DNA of 64,000 nt from positions 5,033,157 to 5,097,156 of the forward strand of contig NC_054391.1 in the NCBI RefSeq assembly GCF_001625195.1. The letters are read 5' to 3'. Positions 43,657 through 55,623 of the stretch are shown here, in pieces. The notes below the pieces were generated by a model. The model saw nothing but the letters and a program-made list of their open reading frames with translations. It did not search any database and was not told where the DNA came from. This DNA is from Drechmeria coniospora (taxonomy: Eukaryota; Ascomycota; Sordariomycetes; Hypocreales; Ophiocordycipitaceae). The number at the start of each line of letters is the position of its first letter. The stretch's first letter is position 1. Position numbers and translations under genes: made by a program.

Positions 43657-46600
43657 TGTCGAGGAGGTGACGACGAACAGGAGCGGAGGATGGAGGTGAA
43701 TGACGACCGTCGTTCAGGGGAGAGGAGGAGGAGGGGGGGGGGGGGGGGAATAAGGTATGGTGGTGGTGGAACGAAGTAGACAGCAGGCCAAGGCGCTGCG
43801 CTGTTGCTGCTGGCCGGGTGGATAGGTGGTCGTAATTCACTTGGCACCACTTGGGTACTAGGTATGGGGGAAGGTTAGGGAGGTAGGGAGGTAGCCTGGT
43901 CGGCCGCGGGCGCTGCAAGGTCGTCGGGCAGGTCGGTCGGTCGGTGCAACTCAACTCCCCCCTCCACCAGTGCTCCCCCAATCATTCGCCGTATGGCCGG
44001 GTCTTCATCGACGGCTGTCGCAGCGAGGGAGAGGGAATTACGAGTCGACGGTAGAAAGGTGATGCCGTTGTGAATGACCCGAGAAGAAGAGGACGGTTCC
44101 AGCTGGCCACCACCACCACCATTCATCAGCACTGCAGCCGTGGGTACGATCTCGGGAGTCGATCGATGGACGCTTACTCGGTGCGTAGACGCAAGGGCAG
44201 ATTCGAACGGCCAGCCGGCCCAGCAGGAGCTCCACGGTTCGGTGCGTTCTTTGCTTCTTCGGTTACCAGGTTGACCGGAGCAGCTCGCAGAGGCCCAGAG
44301 CGAGCTCTGGGAGCAGTCGAGTCAGTGGGGTCGGGGGAGCGAGCGAGGGGTGGACGAGGCGCCACGCTTTGCCCGCAGCGTGCGTCGCTAGCTACTAGCA
44401 GTAGCCTCGTAACTCGTTCCACACGAAAGACAGCCAGCCCGACGTGGCCTAAGCAATCAAGACCCTGTCGGCTTGCTCACCCGCCCGTCGGCTGCTGATC
44501 GGCGGCGACCCAAGCTCAGTTGGGTGTGTTGGGTGCGTTGGCTCCCAGTTCCAAGATGCCAGGGTAGTGCGTCCAGCAAGTGTCGACACGTAGTGCCCAG
44601 TACCACCCACTAACTCGTACAGTAGAGTACGTGGGTACCTAGTACGTACCTGCTGGCCAACTACTGTACTAGGTACGGAGTAGCTAGTACGTACAGTACT
44701 AAGCAGTACAGTGCAGGTGCCGCAGAGCATGTATTGTTCGCTGTGCATTCCCGCATTACATGTCGCATTACATGTACCTGCAAGCACGCTTACTTGTATT
44801 ACAGACTCTGTCACAGCCAAAGCGCAACCCCCCTGCCCGCTGCACGTTGCACCACGAACCGGATGCCGCATGCTGCAACGCAACCCAACAGCGGGCGCCC
44901 GCTCGTGGCTCCACTGAGCGAACCCTGTCCGATCAACGGCAGGCGGCAGCGCATGCGATGATGCTACTGACCTGCTGGCGGGCTTTTGATCTAGAGACGA
45001 CCCAGGCAAGGTCCCGACGGAGGAATTTACGCTGCGCAAGGAACAGGCAAAGTACAATGGAAGCGTGCAACCTACGATTTTAGTACGGAGTACTGGTACC
45101 AACTTCCTTCTGCCCGCTTCGTCATCATTTGGCAATCGCCATTTGATTTCTCTCCTTGTTTGCTAGGCCCTGGCTTGTCACTTCCTCACGACCCATAGTA
45201 CCTGTTGCTCGACGCCGGGGATTCCGTGACCCATTTGGCCAGAGTCCGACAAAGTGGCCCGGATGACTGGGTCTTCTGCGAGCTGCGCCGTATTGGTCAC
45301 TGCATTGCCAAGGGCTGTCCGAAGCTGAGTGCGGGTTTTTCGTCTTGGCTGTGAGTTGCTCGCAGCGAGCGGTCGAGATGGCTCAAGATATTTCAAAAAT
45401 AGGGGGCATGTACATTGCTGTCAGTGCTGAAGTGCACGTACAAAGTACTAGTACTTACGCAGGTGGGTGCCTGCTAGCAGTGCCCTGTATTGGTCACCCT
45501 CGTAATAGCGGACGCACCCGGCAGAGGCGCCGTGTCCATGGTCTCAGGGGCACCGCTGGAACTGCTACTTCCATTTCGGTACCTTGGAACCTACTAGTAG
45601 CAGGCATTGGTAAGTGCAGGTAGGGGCAGGTACCTTGGTATGTACTCTGTGTCGCTAGGACAGCCGCATTGGTACAAGCCGCCAAGATCTGGTAGAACAC
45701 ACGTGTCGACTTTGGAGGGAACAAGCGGCCGGTCCACCAGGTTCACGTCAACTCCTCGAGTCGTTTCCGATTCGGCCCGCTGTTCTTCATGGAAATACTC
45801 CCGGATAAGCACGCAATTGAGCTTGTTTGCACAAACAAAGGTGGAAGCACTTGCCTTGTACTTACGGCACTCCGTACGAAGTACTTTTAATAGTACATGT
45901 ACTTGCGGAGTACGAAGTACATGACCCACCATTCAATCTCGTATGCAACGGGATGAATGCTTGTATGCCTCCACGGAGTATTACAGTACTACCTCTGGAA
46001 TTTCGGAACGGTACGGCAAAGAATTACTCTTGGGCATTCTCGAAATAGACAAATCTATGTCGCCGTTTGTTTTTCCTGCAAGAGACTTCAAGACGTGGGC
46101 GAATACCCCAAGACTTGTGCATTACATGTACTCCCAAGTATGTCTACAGTACAAGTGCTAAGAGTCCTTGGTACTCCGCGCTCATATAATTACTTGCTTA
46201 CATGTACTCACTGTTGCAGGTGTCACACGTAAATGCTCCGTATATGCACTAGCATACATGTACACCTACATACGGAGGGAGTACTTACAGACTCATACAG
46301 TACTCCGTACATGTTCAAGTATTCGTGCCCAACAACATCCTAATGCTTCCATGTACACCCCCACTGTAAGTAGGTAAGCATTTGTGTTGAATTGTACAGT
46401 AATGCATGTAGGTGCACATGTACTTAGGTGTACGGAGTACGGGGTACATGTACTGTACTGTAGTTGTATTCTGTGCGAACTGCTGTACTCAAGTACTCGG
46501 TACAGCGTAATACGGAGTACTTGTGCGTAGCAGGTATAATGTTTTGAAGAGTACGGAGTATTACTGTACTGTACTTTGTAATTTTAGTATATTACCTATA

Positions 46601-46958
46601 TTATGTGCATACTCAAGGGCTTGTCCAGAAAATGTTCCTTGCACTTAAGCACTTGTACTGTCAACTTGAAGTGCACCCTTGTAGGGGATGGGTTGAGTTC
46701 CACGAAGCCCCACTTATCTGCTATTCTTCCAGCTAGCGCCTATCGATAAGAAAGCAGTAGCCGCCATCGTTGCTGATGCCATCCTCCGCCAAATTACCTA
46801 CAATGTTGGTTCATGCCTGGACTCGACTGCACCACTACGATTACAGCTGTCCCGATACCCGTTGAGCGAACGGAGCGACCGTCACGTCGAATACTTCTAG
46901 ACCCAAAAACAAAAGGAAGCGTATTCACCCATCGAAATGCCGTGAAAAGGCAGCACTC
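43657..46958. other. 3.3-kb divergent intergenic region KIN1-GPATCH1
   Basis: Shared upstream DNA of two divergent genes. A homopolymer of about 14 G lies near 43735-43748, 80 nt upstream of the KIN1 ATG. A GTAC/TACGGAGTAC island (44600-44720 and 45890-46570) is one of the densest in the window. No coding sequence was recognised. Confidence 0.6.
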
Positions 46959-49137
46959 ATGTCCTCCAAACGCTCTCGTTCGACCTTTGAAGCCGACAGC
47001 AAGCACGCCCCTTATGCGCTCTTCGGCACTCCTCTGCCTGACGAGGCCGATTCTCGCGACGACGGCGCTTACCTGCCGCTCTGGAAGCAAGATGTGAGAG
47101 ACGAAAAGGGACGAAGACGGCTTCACGGAGCCTTCACCGGCGGCTGGAGCGCAGGGTATGTGGCTCGCCGCCCCTCGTGTCAGGATTCTGCATGCCTCGC
47201 AGCCATCACTCACGCCTCGTTGTAGCTATTTCAATACCGTCGGCTCCAAAGAAGGCTGGGCCCCCTCGACTTTCGTATCGAGCCGGTCGAGCCGCAACAA
47301 GGATGGAGCGGCCCCGAAGCAGCAGCGGGCGGAGGATTACATGGACGACGAAGACCTCGAAGACGCGAGCCAGGCGCAGCAGCTCCAGACCTCTCAGGCA
47401 TTTGCCGGGCTCGGCTCGTCCAAGGACGACCAAGCAACGGCAAAGGGTCTCATGGGCCTGCTTCGAGCCGACGGCGACACCATGGGGCTGAAACTGTTAC
47501 GACGAATGGGGTGGAAAGATGGCCAAGGCATCGGCCCAAAGGTTCGGCGGACCGCTCGGCTCGACGTTGGCAACCCGCCCGCCGGCGCTCAGGTCGAGAC
47601 GCACCTTTTTGCGCCAGACAACTCCGCCATGATACGGTTCGTTCGCAAGACGGACCGTCGCGGGCTGGGGCACACGGCCGAGGTGAAGCTTCAGCGGCTG
47701 CATGGTGAGAAGCATGCGGCCGGCACCGACGATGTGGACGACGCATTCGGCAGGCTCAACGGTCCTTCGCCCCTCTCAACGGCGACATCCAAATCAAAAC
47801 CACCACGAGCCGCTTTCGGTGTTGGCGTCCTCAACGATACCGGCTCGGACGAGGAGGACGCTTACGAAATCGGGCCGAGGATCAAGTACAACCGCGTGAT
47901 CGGGGGCGACAAGGCCAGAAAGGTCAAGAAGACGACAGCCGTCGCCAACCCGACACTCTCGACGACGCTCAAGTTTGTCTCGAGGACGGCGAGGGCGGCG
48001 AGTGGCGTCGGTCGATGCCACGACGGCCGGCTTCCTCTGCCCGGATTCACATTGGCCAAGGTCACCGAGGACCTATCCGCTCTCTTCTTGCAGTACGCAC
48101 CCCCTCCCGTTCCTCCCGGCTGGAGGTCGGCCAAGGATGCGGCAGCGGCGACGACGGGCGGCGCGGCCGGGGAATACGTGTCGACGGCAGATGCGGCCAA
48201 GGCCTCCAGCCTCGACCCCCGGGCCAGAGCGGCGCTGCTGGGGGAAAAGGCTCTTCCGGGAAAGTCCGTCTTCGACTTCCTGTCAAGCTCGGCTCGAGAC
48301 AAGCTCGCGCTGGCATCCGGAAAGTCCAATCTTCCTCCCGCGCGGGGAGAGACCCCTGCCGAACGTGCCGTGTCGGAGGAGGAGAGGCGCAAGGCGCTGT
48401 GGGATCGAGTCCCGAAGCTCGACCGCGACACGGCCGCGGCGGCCTTGTCCCGAATCTCGACGGGTCCATACTCGGACGATGAGCTTAAGGGGGCACGTTA
48501 CAGGAAGTACCTCGAAAACCAGTCCAACCCGGGGCTGCCCGCGGCCGACAAGGCCAAGGGGATGACGGATGAGGATTTCGTGCGGGAAATGAACGAGTTT
48601 TACAACTGCGCAAGGATATTCAAGCCCATGACGGGCTTCATGGCCTCTCGATTCACGAGCTCGAAGGCGATGCTCAACCCGTCGAGGGGCGCCGACGGCA
48701 CGGCAAGCGAGCTCCTGTCGAAACCCGAGGCGAAGAAGACGGATCCGGCCGAGGAGGCGGCCAAGATGGGCATGTTTGGCCACCTCACGCGTTCCGTCGA
48801 CGACTTCCTCCCCACCCGGCTGCTGTGCAAGCGATTCAACGTCAGGCCGCCCGCAAACTCACGGTCCGACGAACGCGAGGAGAACCCCCCACGAGCCTCT
48901 GCGTCCTGGCCTGTGCCTCCTAGAACGGAGATGCCGCCCGGTGGCTTGACGACCACCGCCGCACCACTCTCTCTCCCTGCTCTGGAGATGGCCGGGGGCA
49001 GTCCGGAGAGGAAGGCCCCCGTCGCGCTGCATCCATCCGCCGCCGAGGTGAATCCGGAGAAGAACGAGGCTGTCGAGGGAAGGGCGGCCAACGAGGACGT
49101 CCTGCGGGCAATATTCGGCGATAGCGACAGTGAATGA
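46959..49137 (+). CDS. G-patch domain protein, GPATCH1/TGH family
   Basis: A 702-aa nuclear protein; homologues associate with spliceosomes and RNA helicases. Exons are 46959-47155 and 47226-49137 (intron 70 nt); the junction reads [17 protein letters not shown]. The N-terminal DUF1604-type domain is clear: [36 protein letters not shown] and [12 protein letters not shown]. The G-patch follows at about 170-205 ([19 protein letters not shown]). Mid-protein blocks [31 protein letters not shown] and [11 protein letters not shown], and the later [15 protein letters not shown], match the family. The C-terminus ends [11 protein letters not shown], also conserved. It is somewhat shorter than animal GPATCH1. 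Confidence 0.92.
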
Positions 49138-50891
49138 TGCGACCAGCCATGCTTCCCTCCCTCGACGAAGCTTCCTGCGGTCAAAGGCCACGACATGCTT
49201 CCCTGCGACGCAGGACCCTCCATTCGCCTCCACCTCCCATTCGTTCGCCGAGTCCTTTGCCGAGGATGAGCTTGCTGGTTTCCATTGTTCGCTCTGACTT
49301 GCTACATGGCTGCCACACCAGCCGTGATCCTCGCGCATGCCCATGTTCATCTCCATCAATGCAGATTTCAGCATCCGTTGGCCCCCAGCTCATGACATGT
49401 GAGAGGAATTTGTGAGAATTTTCTTGTAAGCGGCATCAAGCAATGGGCATACGTTGCATCCGCAAAGGCGAAAGTGGGCGAGACACTTGTTGGACACCCG
49501 TCGAGGTATCCGTGCAGATACTGCGTTCTGCACCTGCTTGTGCTCGAGAGGACGGCATGGCGAGAGTCTGGGTCCCTGGGAGGGGCAGCACTGTACTGTA
49601 AACACTAGGAACGGCACTCCGTGATCCCTACTAGGTAGTGGCTAATGCTTCAGTGGCAGTGAACAGTACTTTCTTGCCGTGCTGTAGGTACAGTACTAGT
49701 ACCTAGTAGGTACTTACTGTACCCCTAGCAGAGCTTGTGGTAGCATTATGCTGGGTGCACCAGTACTGTAATTTTCCGTCCGAGTACTTGCAGGGAAGTA
49801 CAGTCCCGTATAACATGTACTTGAAAGTACTTACTTACACCTACTGTACTTGTGCTGCACTGATACACCTACTTGTGCATACCTACTTACTGTACACTCC
49901 TACTGGAGTGTATTACTTACTGTACACTCCTACTGTAGTGCAGTGCCGAAGCCCCAGCTTTAGCCGCTGGAGCAACGTTCCGCCGTGGCGAAAGGCACAG
50001 TTGATCAGTCACATCCTAGACTGGACCCCCCCCCCTAGTCATTCCCGCCTCACCTCGTCGCCTCGTCGCCTCCTTGCTGGACAAACTCCACGACAATCAC
50101 CTTTGCTGTTTGCTCTCCTCAACCTCGCGCTCCCACTCGGTTCGCCTTCCCCGTCCCATCGTTTGGCCACGCCCTCGCACGTCAGCCGCCGTCAGGTCTC
50201 GAGACGGATGCTCGTCCCCGATTGATGGTCGCATTGAACCGCCGAATCCTGCATCGCTCGGCTGCATCCTTCACAGGCTCTGCCTCGTCACGGAGCACCA
50301 TCTCCCCGCCCGCCGCACATCTCTTTACATCGCCGGACCGCGGCGCCTGAAAGCCGCGAGCAACCCGCCGCATTGTCTGGGACGCAGGAAGCCCGCAACG
50401 GACCGTCAGCGTCCTCCCCGTTGGAGTCGGCTGAGTCGCAGCACCATCCCGCCAGGCGTTTCCCGCACCCTCGCCGTCACCGCCACCGCATCGACGACAA
50501 GGAGCACGCCGACGCCTATCGCGAGCGCGAGCAGCCGCCGCCTCCGCAGTATCCCGCCTCGGAGTCGTCTTCCTCCTCGCGCCCCCCGCCCTTTTCCTCG
50601 CTCTTCGTCCCGCTCTCCGCCTCCGTTCTCGCCCCCCTCGCCCCCCTCGCGAGCCGGCCTGCACCCGCTCCCGCCGCAGAGGCCAGCACGTCCGCGCCCG
50701 CCTACAGCCCGGAAGCAAAGGCCTTTGGTTGCATCGGACGTGCCGCGAGCGCGTTTGACGACGCCGTCGCCGAGACCAAGTGCGCGCTCCCGCGAGATAC
50801 CAAGGCAGAGTCGAGCCGCGACGACGACGAGGGTGAGCCGCCGCCAGCCTATTCGGATCACGACTGCCCGCTTCGCTCCTTCGCATTCGCC
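49138..50891. other. Upstream region of the Whi2-like gene, partly coding
   Basis: 49140-50000 is intergenic, with a GTAC-rich stretch at 49590-49940 and a direct duplication of TTACTGTACACTCCTACT near 49889 and 49918. From about 50343 a Pro/Ser-rich reading frame is continuous with the Whi2-like protein (ends EGEPPPAYSDHD before the first ATG). It may be a real N-terminal part whose ATG lies in an unrecognised 5' exon. Confidence 0.5.
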
Positions 50892-52047
50892 ATGTCCGTC
50901 GCCGGAGGAGCTTCGAGTATCATTACTCAGGTGCAGCAGGGGGGGGGTTCGCCTATGAATGCCATCGGAGGTCCGTCGCCGACCCGTTTGTTTAGACGCG
51001 TCCTCGTGCTCAAGACCGAGGCTCGGCTGACCAGGATGCAGATGTCGGCGCCGACGAGACCATCGCCATGGACCTACGGTAGATGCATCCGCCCGAACGC
51101 TCCATGCGAGGACGAAAGCGGAGAGCCGGCTAACGCGAGGAAACAGAGGCACGAGATTTGTCCTGTCGCGGGATGAGCTTCTCACCCTGCCCGAGTTCGT
51201 CCTGCTATCGCTGTTCCCCAATGGCCTGTTCCCGGAGGGCCACATGAGCGGCTTCTCCGAGATGGATGCCGTGCAAGTCGACGTACGTGACGGTCCCGCC
51301 CGATGCACCGTCCCGCTCGCCGTACCCGTCTGGCTAACTTACCGTCGGCCGCAGTACGACCCGGTATCGTTGCAGTACATGCTCGACTTTTTTCGAAACG
51401 TCGCCCAGTCCATCCCCTCCGAGTCGTCGCCCGGCACTTCACAGGACGGCGACGCCATGGATTCTCTGTCCCCCCGTGACGAGTCATCCAAGCGAGCCGG
51501 CATCATCGTCCTGAGGGAGGATCTGGATTTCTACGCGATCCCACCGACCGCCTCCATCAGTCAGCCGGACATGATTGAGGTGAAGCGGGCGGCGGCCAAG
51601 GCGCTGCAGAAGCAGGATGGCATCTTCTCGGGCCTCAAGCGCAGTGACGAGCCGGGCACGACGGAGGCGCATCTCATCGAGATGCTAACGGCCGGGTGAG
51701 TACCGGAAAGGGCGGACGTTTTGCTTCCCCTGGTCGACGGTTGCTGACGCCACCACCGCAGCGGATTCAACCACGACGACATATGGGGCCACCGTGCCGG
51801 AGAGCCCAACAAGGCCGTCATCTGCAGCCTCGCGCTGGCCAGGCTGCGCAGCGACATTCGCGGCAACGAGGTGGGCACGAACGCGGTAGGCATGGCGCAG
51901 AAGCTTCTGCTGTTCTGGAGGAAACCGGCACGCAGATGCTGGTGGGAAGGGGTCGAGCTGGACGACATCGCCGGCGTCGATGGCAAACTAAAGGTCTGGA
52001 TCAGGCGCGTGTGGACCCTGGAGATGAGTGTCATCGGCCTGCGGTGA
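50892..52047 (+). CDS. Whi2-like BTB/POZ-fold growth and stress regulator (5' end uncertain)
   Basis: A fungal homologue of yeast Whi2, a phosphatase-linked negative regulator of growth. Exons after the first ATG are 50892-50970, 51015-51078, 51147-51282, 51355-51695 and 51762-52047, giving 301 aa. Conserved blocks: ADETIAMDLRGTRFVLSRDE, LPEFVLLSLFPNGLFPEGHM, YDPVSLQYMLDFFR, IIVLREDLDFYAIPP, DGIFSGLKRS, EAHLIEMLTAGGFNHDD, GHRAGEPNKAVICSLALARL and RRVWTLEMSVIGLR at the C-terminus. The first intron can be read two ways, both in frame: 50971-51014 (44 nt, acceptor CAAG), which keeps VQQGG-type sequence, or 50931-50995 (65 nt, acceptor TTTAG). A Pro-rich frame continues upstream of 50892 without an ATG, so the true start is probably further 5'. 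Confidence 0.8.
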
Positions 52048-52940
52048 TGACGGCCAGCGCCCTCGCGGTTCTGAGAAAGGTTCCGCCCGCTGCAAGCAGG
52101 CGTGCATCAGCATTTTCGTGCCGGCAGGCGTCATTAGGGTCCAGGCGGGCTTGGTGTTTTATAGCCAAACTACATTTTTTTCGCCCAACTAATTCGAAGC
52201 CTATTATTCTTTCTCTCGTCCATCGCCGCTGGGTTGGCATGCAAATCTGCGCAGGTTCACGTAAGCCATGCGATGACTGCTAGAATTGTGTCGCTGCCAA
52301 TCATGGATCACGGGCGTCGTCGAAAAGAGGTCATACGTAATAGATGGCCGGGCCTGGTTGTGGAGATGGTGGCATCATAGTCGGCCCCTGCACTGGATGG
52401 CGGGCGCTTTCCATTCACGACGCGGGCACGGGGTTGGGGCCGTTGAGTGGCACACTGGACGCATCATGTATGGTATCTTGGCTGGCCCTCTTGGTCACTG
52501 CACAGCGGGAATCGAGACGACATGGTCCGGTGAAGACGAGAATGTTGAGGTTTTTCTAGCATCGGCCTGCATGAGCCTCGATGGCATGAAATGACGACGG
52601 ATGCATATGTCGTCGTGTTCATGCCATGATTTAGTAGACCTGCCGCATGATGGCGGGCATGTCAAGGACGTTACCAGCGACGACATGCGCGCAAGAAACA
52701 CGGAGTGTATATGCGTCAAGTGACCAGACGATTCCTCGTCTCTCTACTTCACGCCTCCTGCCCTCGCATTCCGTTTCTCGCACAAAGCCGGTCAAAGACG
52801 CAGCGCCGTTCTCATCCAGCCGGGGGAAACCTTGTCCTCTGGCGACATGGGCGGTATCGGTACGGAGGCTCCACGGGACTGTTCGTCGCCGGTGTCGGGT
52901 TTCGGGTATCATGATGCTTCGTCGTCTTTCTCGCTCTCGG
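52048..52940. other. Intergenic between convergent Whi2-like and COQ3 genes
   Basis: About 890 nt of shared 3' sequence. No gene or repeat was recognised. Confidence 0.5.
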
Positions 52941-53840
52941 CTACTGTTCTCGGCGGACGGCGAAAAAATAGTTGCCGACGTGCTCGCTTCCTCGGACCTC
53001 TTTCCAGCCAAGGCCGGGGACGTAGACGACGCCCATGACGCGCGGGGACTCCCAGCCCTTGCCGGCGAAATAGCGGCGCAGCTCGTGCTCGTTGATGTAC
53101 TTGTTCCAATCGTGGGTGCCTCGAGGTACGATGCGCAGCAGGTCCTCGGCGACCAGGTTCGTCGTGAACCAGCTCAGCCAGGTGCGGGCGATGGTGCTCA
53201 TGACGAGCCAGCCGCCGGGTTTGACAAAGGGCTTCAGGCGGTCGAGCAACGCGGCGGGCTCGTCGATGTGTTCGATGACCTCGAAGAGGGTGACGACATC
53301 ATAGCGGTCTTGGTCGCGCTGCGGCACCTCGAGGTGCTCGACGGCCGTCTGCTTGTAGGTGAGCCTGCCGGCCAAGGACGGGTCCTTGCGGGCGTGGGCT
53401 TTCGCGACGGCGAGGACGGATGGCGTCGGGTCTACGGCCGTGACGCTCCGGGTTGTCGGCAGGCGAGCGGCGCTCTCGGCGAAGATGCCTCCACCGCAGC
53501 CGATGTCGAGATAGGCGAGCGAGGGGGGGGCGGTGACGCTCGGCGTAGCCGGCGGTGGCTCCGACCGCAGACAGCTTTGGATAAAGTCGTGACGCAGCGG
53601 GTTCATGAGGTGAAGCAGGCGCGAGGAGCCGTGTGGATCCCACCACTCGCCGGCGAGAGCGTTGAAGTGTGAAACCTCGTCAGGGTTGACCGAGGAAAAG
53701 GTCGAGCTCCATCGGCGTCGGCTTGACAGCTTCGGCCCGTGGTGCGAGGGCGCCGTCCGAGGCGGCTGCAACCTTGGCAGCGACGTCGGCAGCCGTGCCA
53801 GACGGGCAGCGGTCGTCGACGTCCACGAGGGAGCTGGCAT
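52941..53840 (-). CDS. COQ3: Ubiquinone biosynthesis O-methyltransferase, mitochondrial
   Basis: A 299-aa SAM-dependent O-methyltransferase that carries out both O-methylations of the ubiquinone ring in the mitochondrial matrix. Single exon. The first about 45 residues (MPAPSWTSTTAARLARLPTS, then many Arg/Ser) look like a mitochondrial presequence. Conserved blocks: VNPDEVSHFNALAGEWWDP, MNPLRHDFI, SAM motif I LDIGCGGGIFAES, VTAVDPTPSVL, YDVVTLFEVIEHIDEP and KPGGWLVMSTIARTWLS. The C-terminus has GTHDWNKYINEHEL and GVVYVPGLGWKE. The frame extends upstream to an ATG at 54032, but ATG 53840 gives the better targeting peptide and usual length. Confidence 0.95.
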   Translation of the reverse strand: MPAPSWTSTTAARLARLPTSLPRLQPPRTAPSHHGPKLSSRRRWSSTFSSVNPDEVSHFNALAGEWWDPHGSSRLLHLMNPLRHDFIQSCLRSEPPPATPSVTAPPSLAYLDIGCGGGIFAESAARLPTTRSVTAVDPTPSVLAVAKAHARKDPSLAGRLTYKQTAVEHLEVPQRDQDRYDVVTLFEVIEHIDEPAALLDRLKPFVKPGGWLVMSTIARTWLSWFTTNLVAEDLLRIVPRGTHDWNKYINEHELRRYFAGKGWESPRVMGVVYVPGLGWKEVRGSEHVGNYFFAVRREQ

Positions 53841-55623
53841 GAGTGGGTGCAGCCTGACGGTGATGTCTGTGGAAGGACGAGTCTGCGGGTCGGCTCGTCG
53901 GCCGAGAGTGAGCTCTATCGAGCTTGGCAGTTGATGGAAGCGGCTAATAACAATACCGTGTAATTGCATGATGCGGAGCCGGCAATTGACGGGCCGCCGA
54001 CAAGCTGACAAAGAAACGCCGCTCCAGTGCATGATGCAAGATGCCGTGCGAAGGTAACGTGACCAGCCCGCACTGTATGTGCTGTATGTGCTGTACTGTA
54101 ATATTTATTATGACTCGCAAGTACATACAAGTACCCCGTACCGTACTCCGTTGTCCGTACTCCGGACTTGAACTCATTTGCAGTATTACTTGCACGTGCA
54201 GTGCTTGTCCGTGCACTCCATTGTACATACATGTACTTACGTACAGTACAGTACGTGCAGTATTACACCTAAGTACAGTCCTTGCAGTACCTACACCTAC
54301 AGCACATTACAGCTACAGGTGCATCAAGGTACTGTAGGCACTGAACTTGCAAGTTACAGGTATACTGCATGCAGTATCCTTCTCTACTAGGTAACTAGTA
54401 CTCAAGGCAACAGGCTGTGCGCATGGAGCCGTTGCGCCAACAAACACGCACCAGGAAGCAATCAATAATGAATGAATGCCTGCGTCGGTCCATTGACGGA
54501 CGAATGCCGCCCACCATGACCAACAAGCGGGCTGGTCCATCGCATGCGGCTGCTGCTTCCATTCTATTCCTCCTATTGCCACGGCGATGAACAATAGGGA
54601 ACAAGGTGCCGACCAACCCCCTGACCAAAACGCCTCATCGTCCACCGTCCGCCGAGGCTGCGCTGGTCGGCAACAAATAATTTACCTTTTCATCCCATCT
54701 CATGTGTCCTCTTCCCAGACGTGATACCTTCGGAGAGCATGGCACCCTCGGTTCTGCACTGACCTCGCTGGGCCTCGGGCCTCCGATTTGCATCTGGAAG
54801 TACTCATTTCACCATACCATGACTCCAGTGGCTCTGCCTATCAGTGATGGTGTTGGTCCAAGTAGGGGTACCTGTACTATGGAGAGAGGAGTGCACACAA
54901 CTACACGTACTCAGGAGGAATTACGGGGTACTTGCACGTACGTGGTCGGATGCGTTCTTGTACTTGCCTGTGTCCTATGTCGACTAGGTGTTCCCCGTAC
55001 TCCGTAATACTTATCCACTACAAATACAGCGTATGAATGAAGTACACAGCAACAGCGGCATTGATCGCAGGTGTGCATGTGCAAGTAGTTGAGTGCGTGT
55101 AAGTAAGTACCTACGTGTAGTAGCAAGTACAACGTACTTGCACCAAAGTGTCCTGTAGTTGTAGCTGTACGGACCATAATAGTACCTAAAGTAGCGCCTA
55201 CATGTGCAAAAGTACTTGTAATACAGGGGTGTACCTGTACTGAGGGTACTGTCACTTGACAAAAGAGACGATTCAGTTTTGGTGGCGCTGCTCATACAAA
55301 TTGAATCGACATTTTTGCCACCCCATTGTACAAGTACTGTACAGCCGCGCCAGGTCCCCTCTTCTCCGCCCCCTCCCCCCACCCCACCTGCAAAACTTGG
55401 CGGCGGCCATTCCAATCCCTCCTGGCCGCCCGCTAATGAGCCGCACACCACCCACTGCCGCCTGCCGAGACCGCTTGCCGAAATCGCATGCCGAGGCTGA
55501 ATCTCCGTCCCCTTCTGCTTCTGCGGCGACCTCGACGACGACGACCAACCCTCTCCCGTCCAGGCGCTCCCATGCAGCAACGAGCACGCATACATACCTT
55601 GCCATCCGTACACAAACGCCAGC
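53841..55623. other. Divergent intergenic region COQ3-RIB3
   Basis: About 1.8 kb. GTAC-rich islands occupy 54060-54400 and 54900-55250. The second copy of the 86-bp inverted-repeat element lies at 55246-55331. From 55332 to 55623 the sequence is C-rich and probably the RIB3 promoter and leader. No gene is supported. Confidence 0.6.
55246..55331 (+). repeat. 86-bp inverted-repeat element, copy 2
   Basis: Same length and orientation as 557-642 and only about ten differences by eye. It starts GTACTGTCACTTGAC and ends CCCCATTGTAC. The internal arms GACGATTCAGTTTTG and CAAATTGAATCGAC are unchanged, while the loop differs (TGGCGCTGCTCATA against TAGCGCCACTCCTA). Confidence 0.75.

Noticed and set aside
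53841..54032. N-terminal extension of COQ3 to ATG 54032
   Set aside because: The extra 64 residues lack targeting character and would make the protein longer than relatives. ATG 53840 directly opens a mitochondrial presequence.
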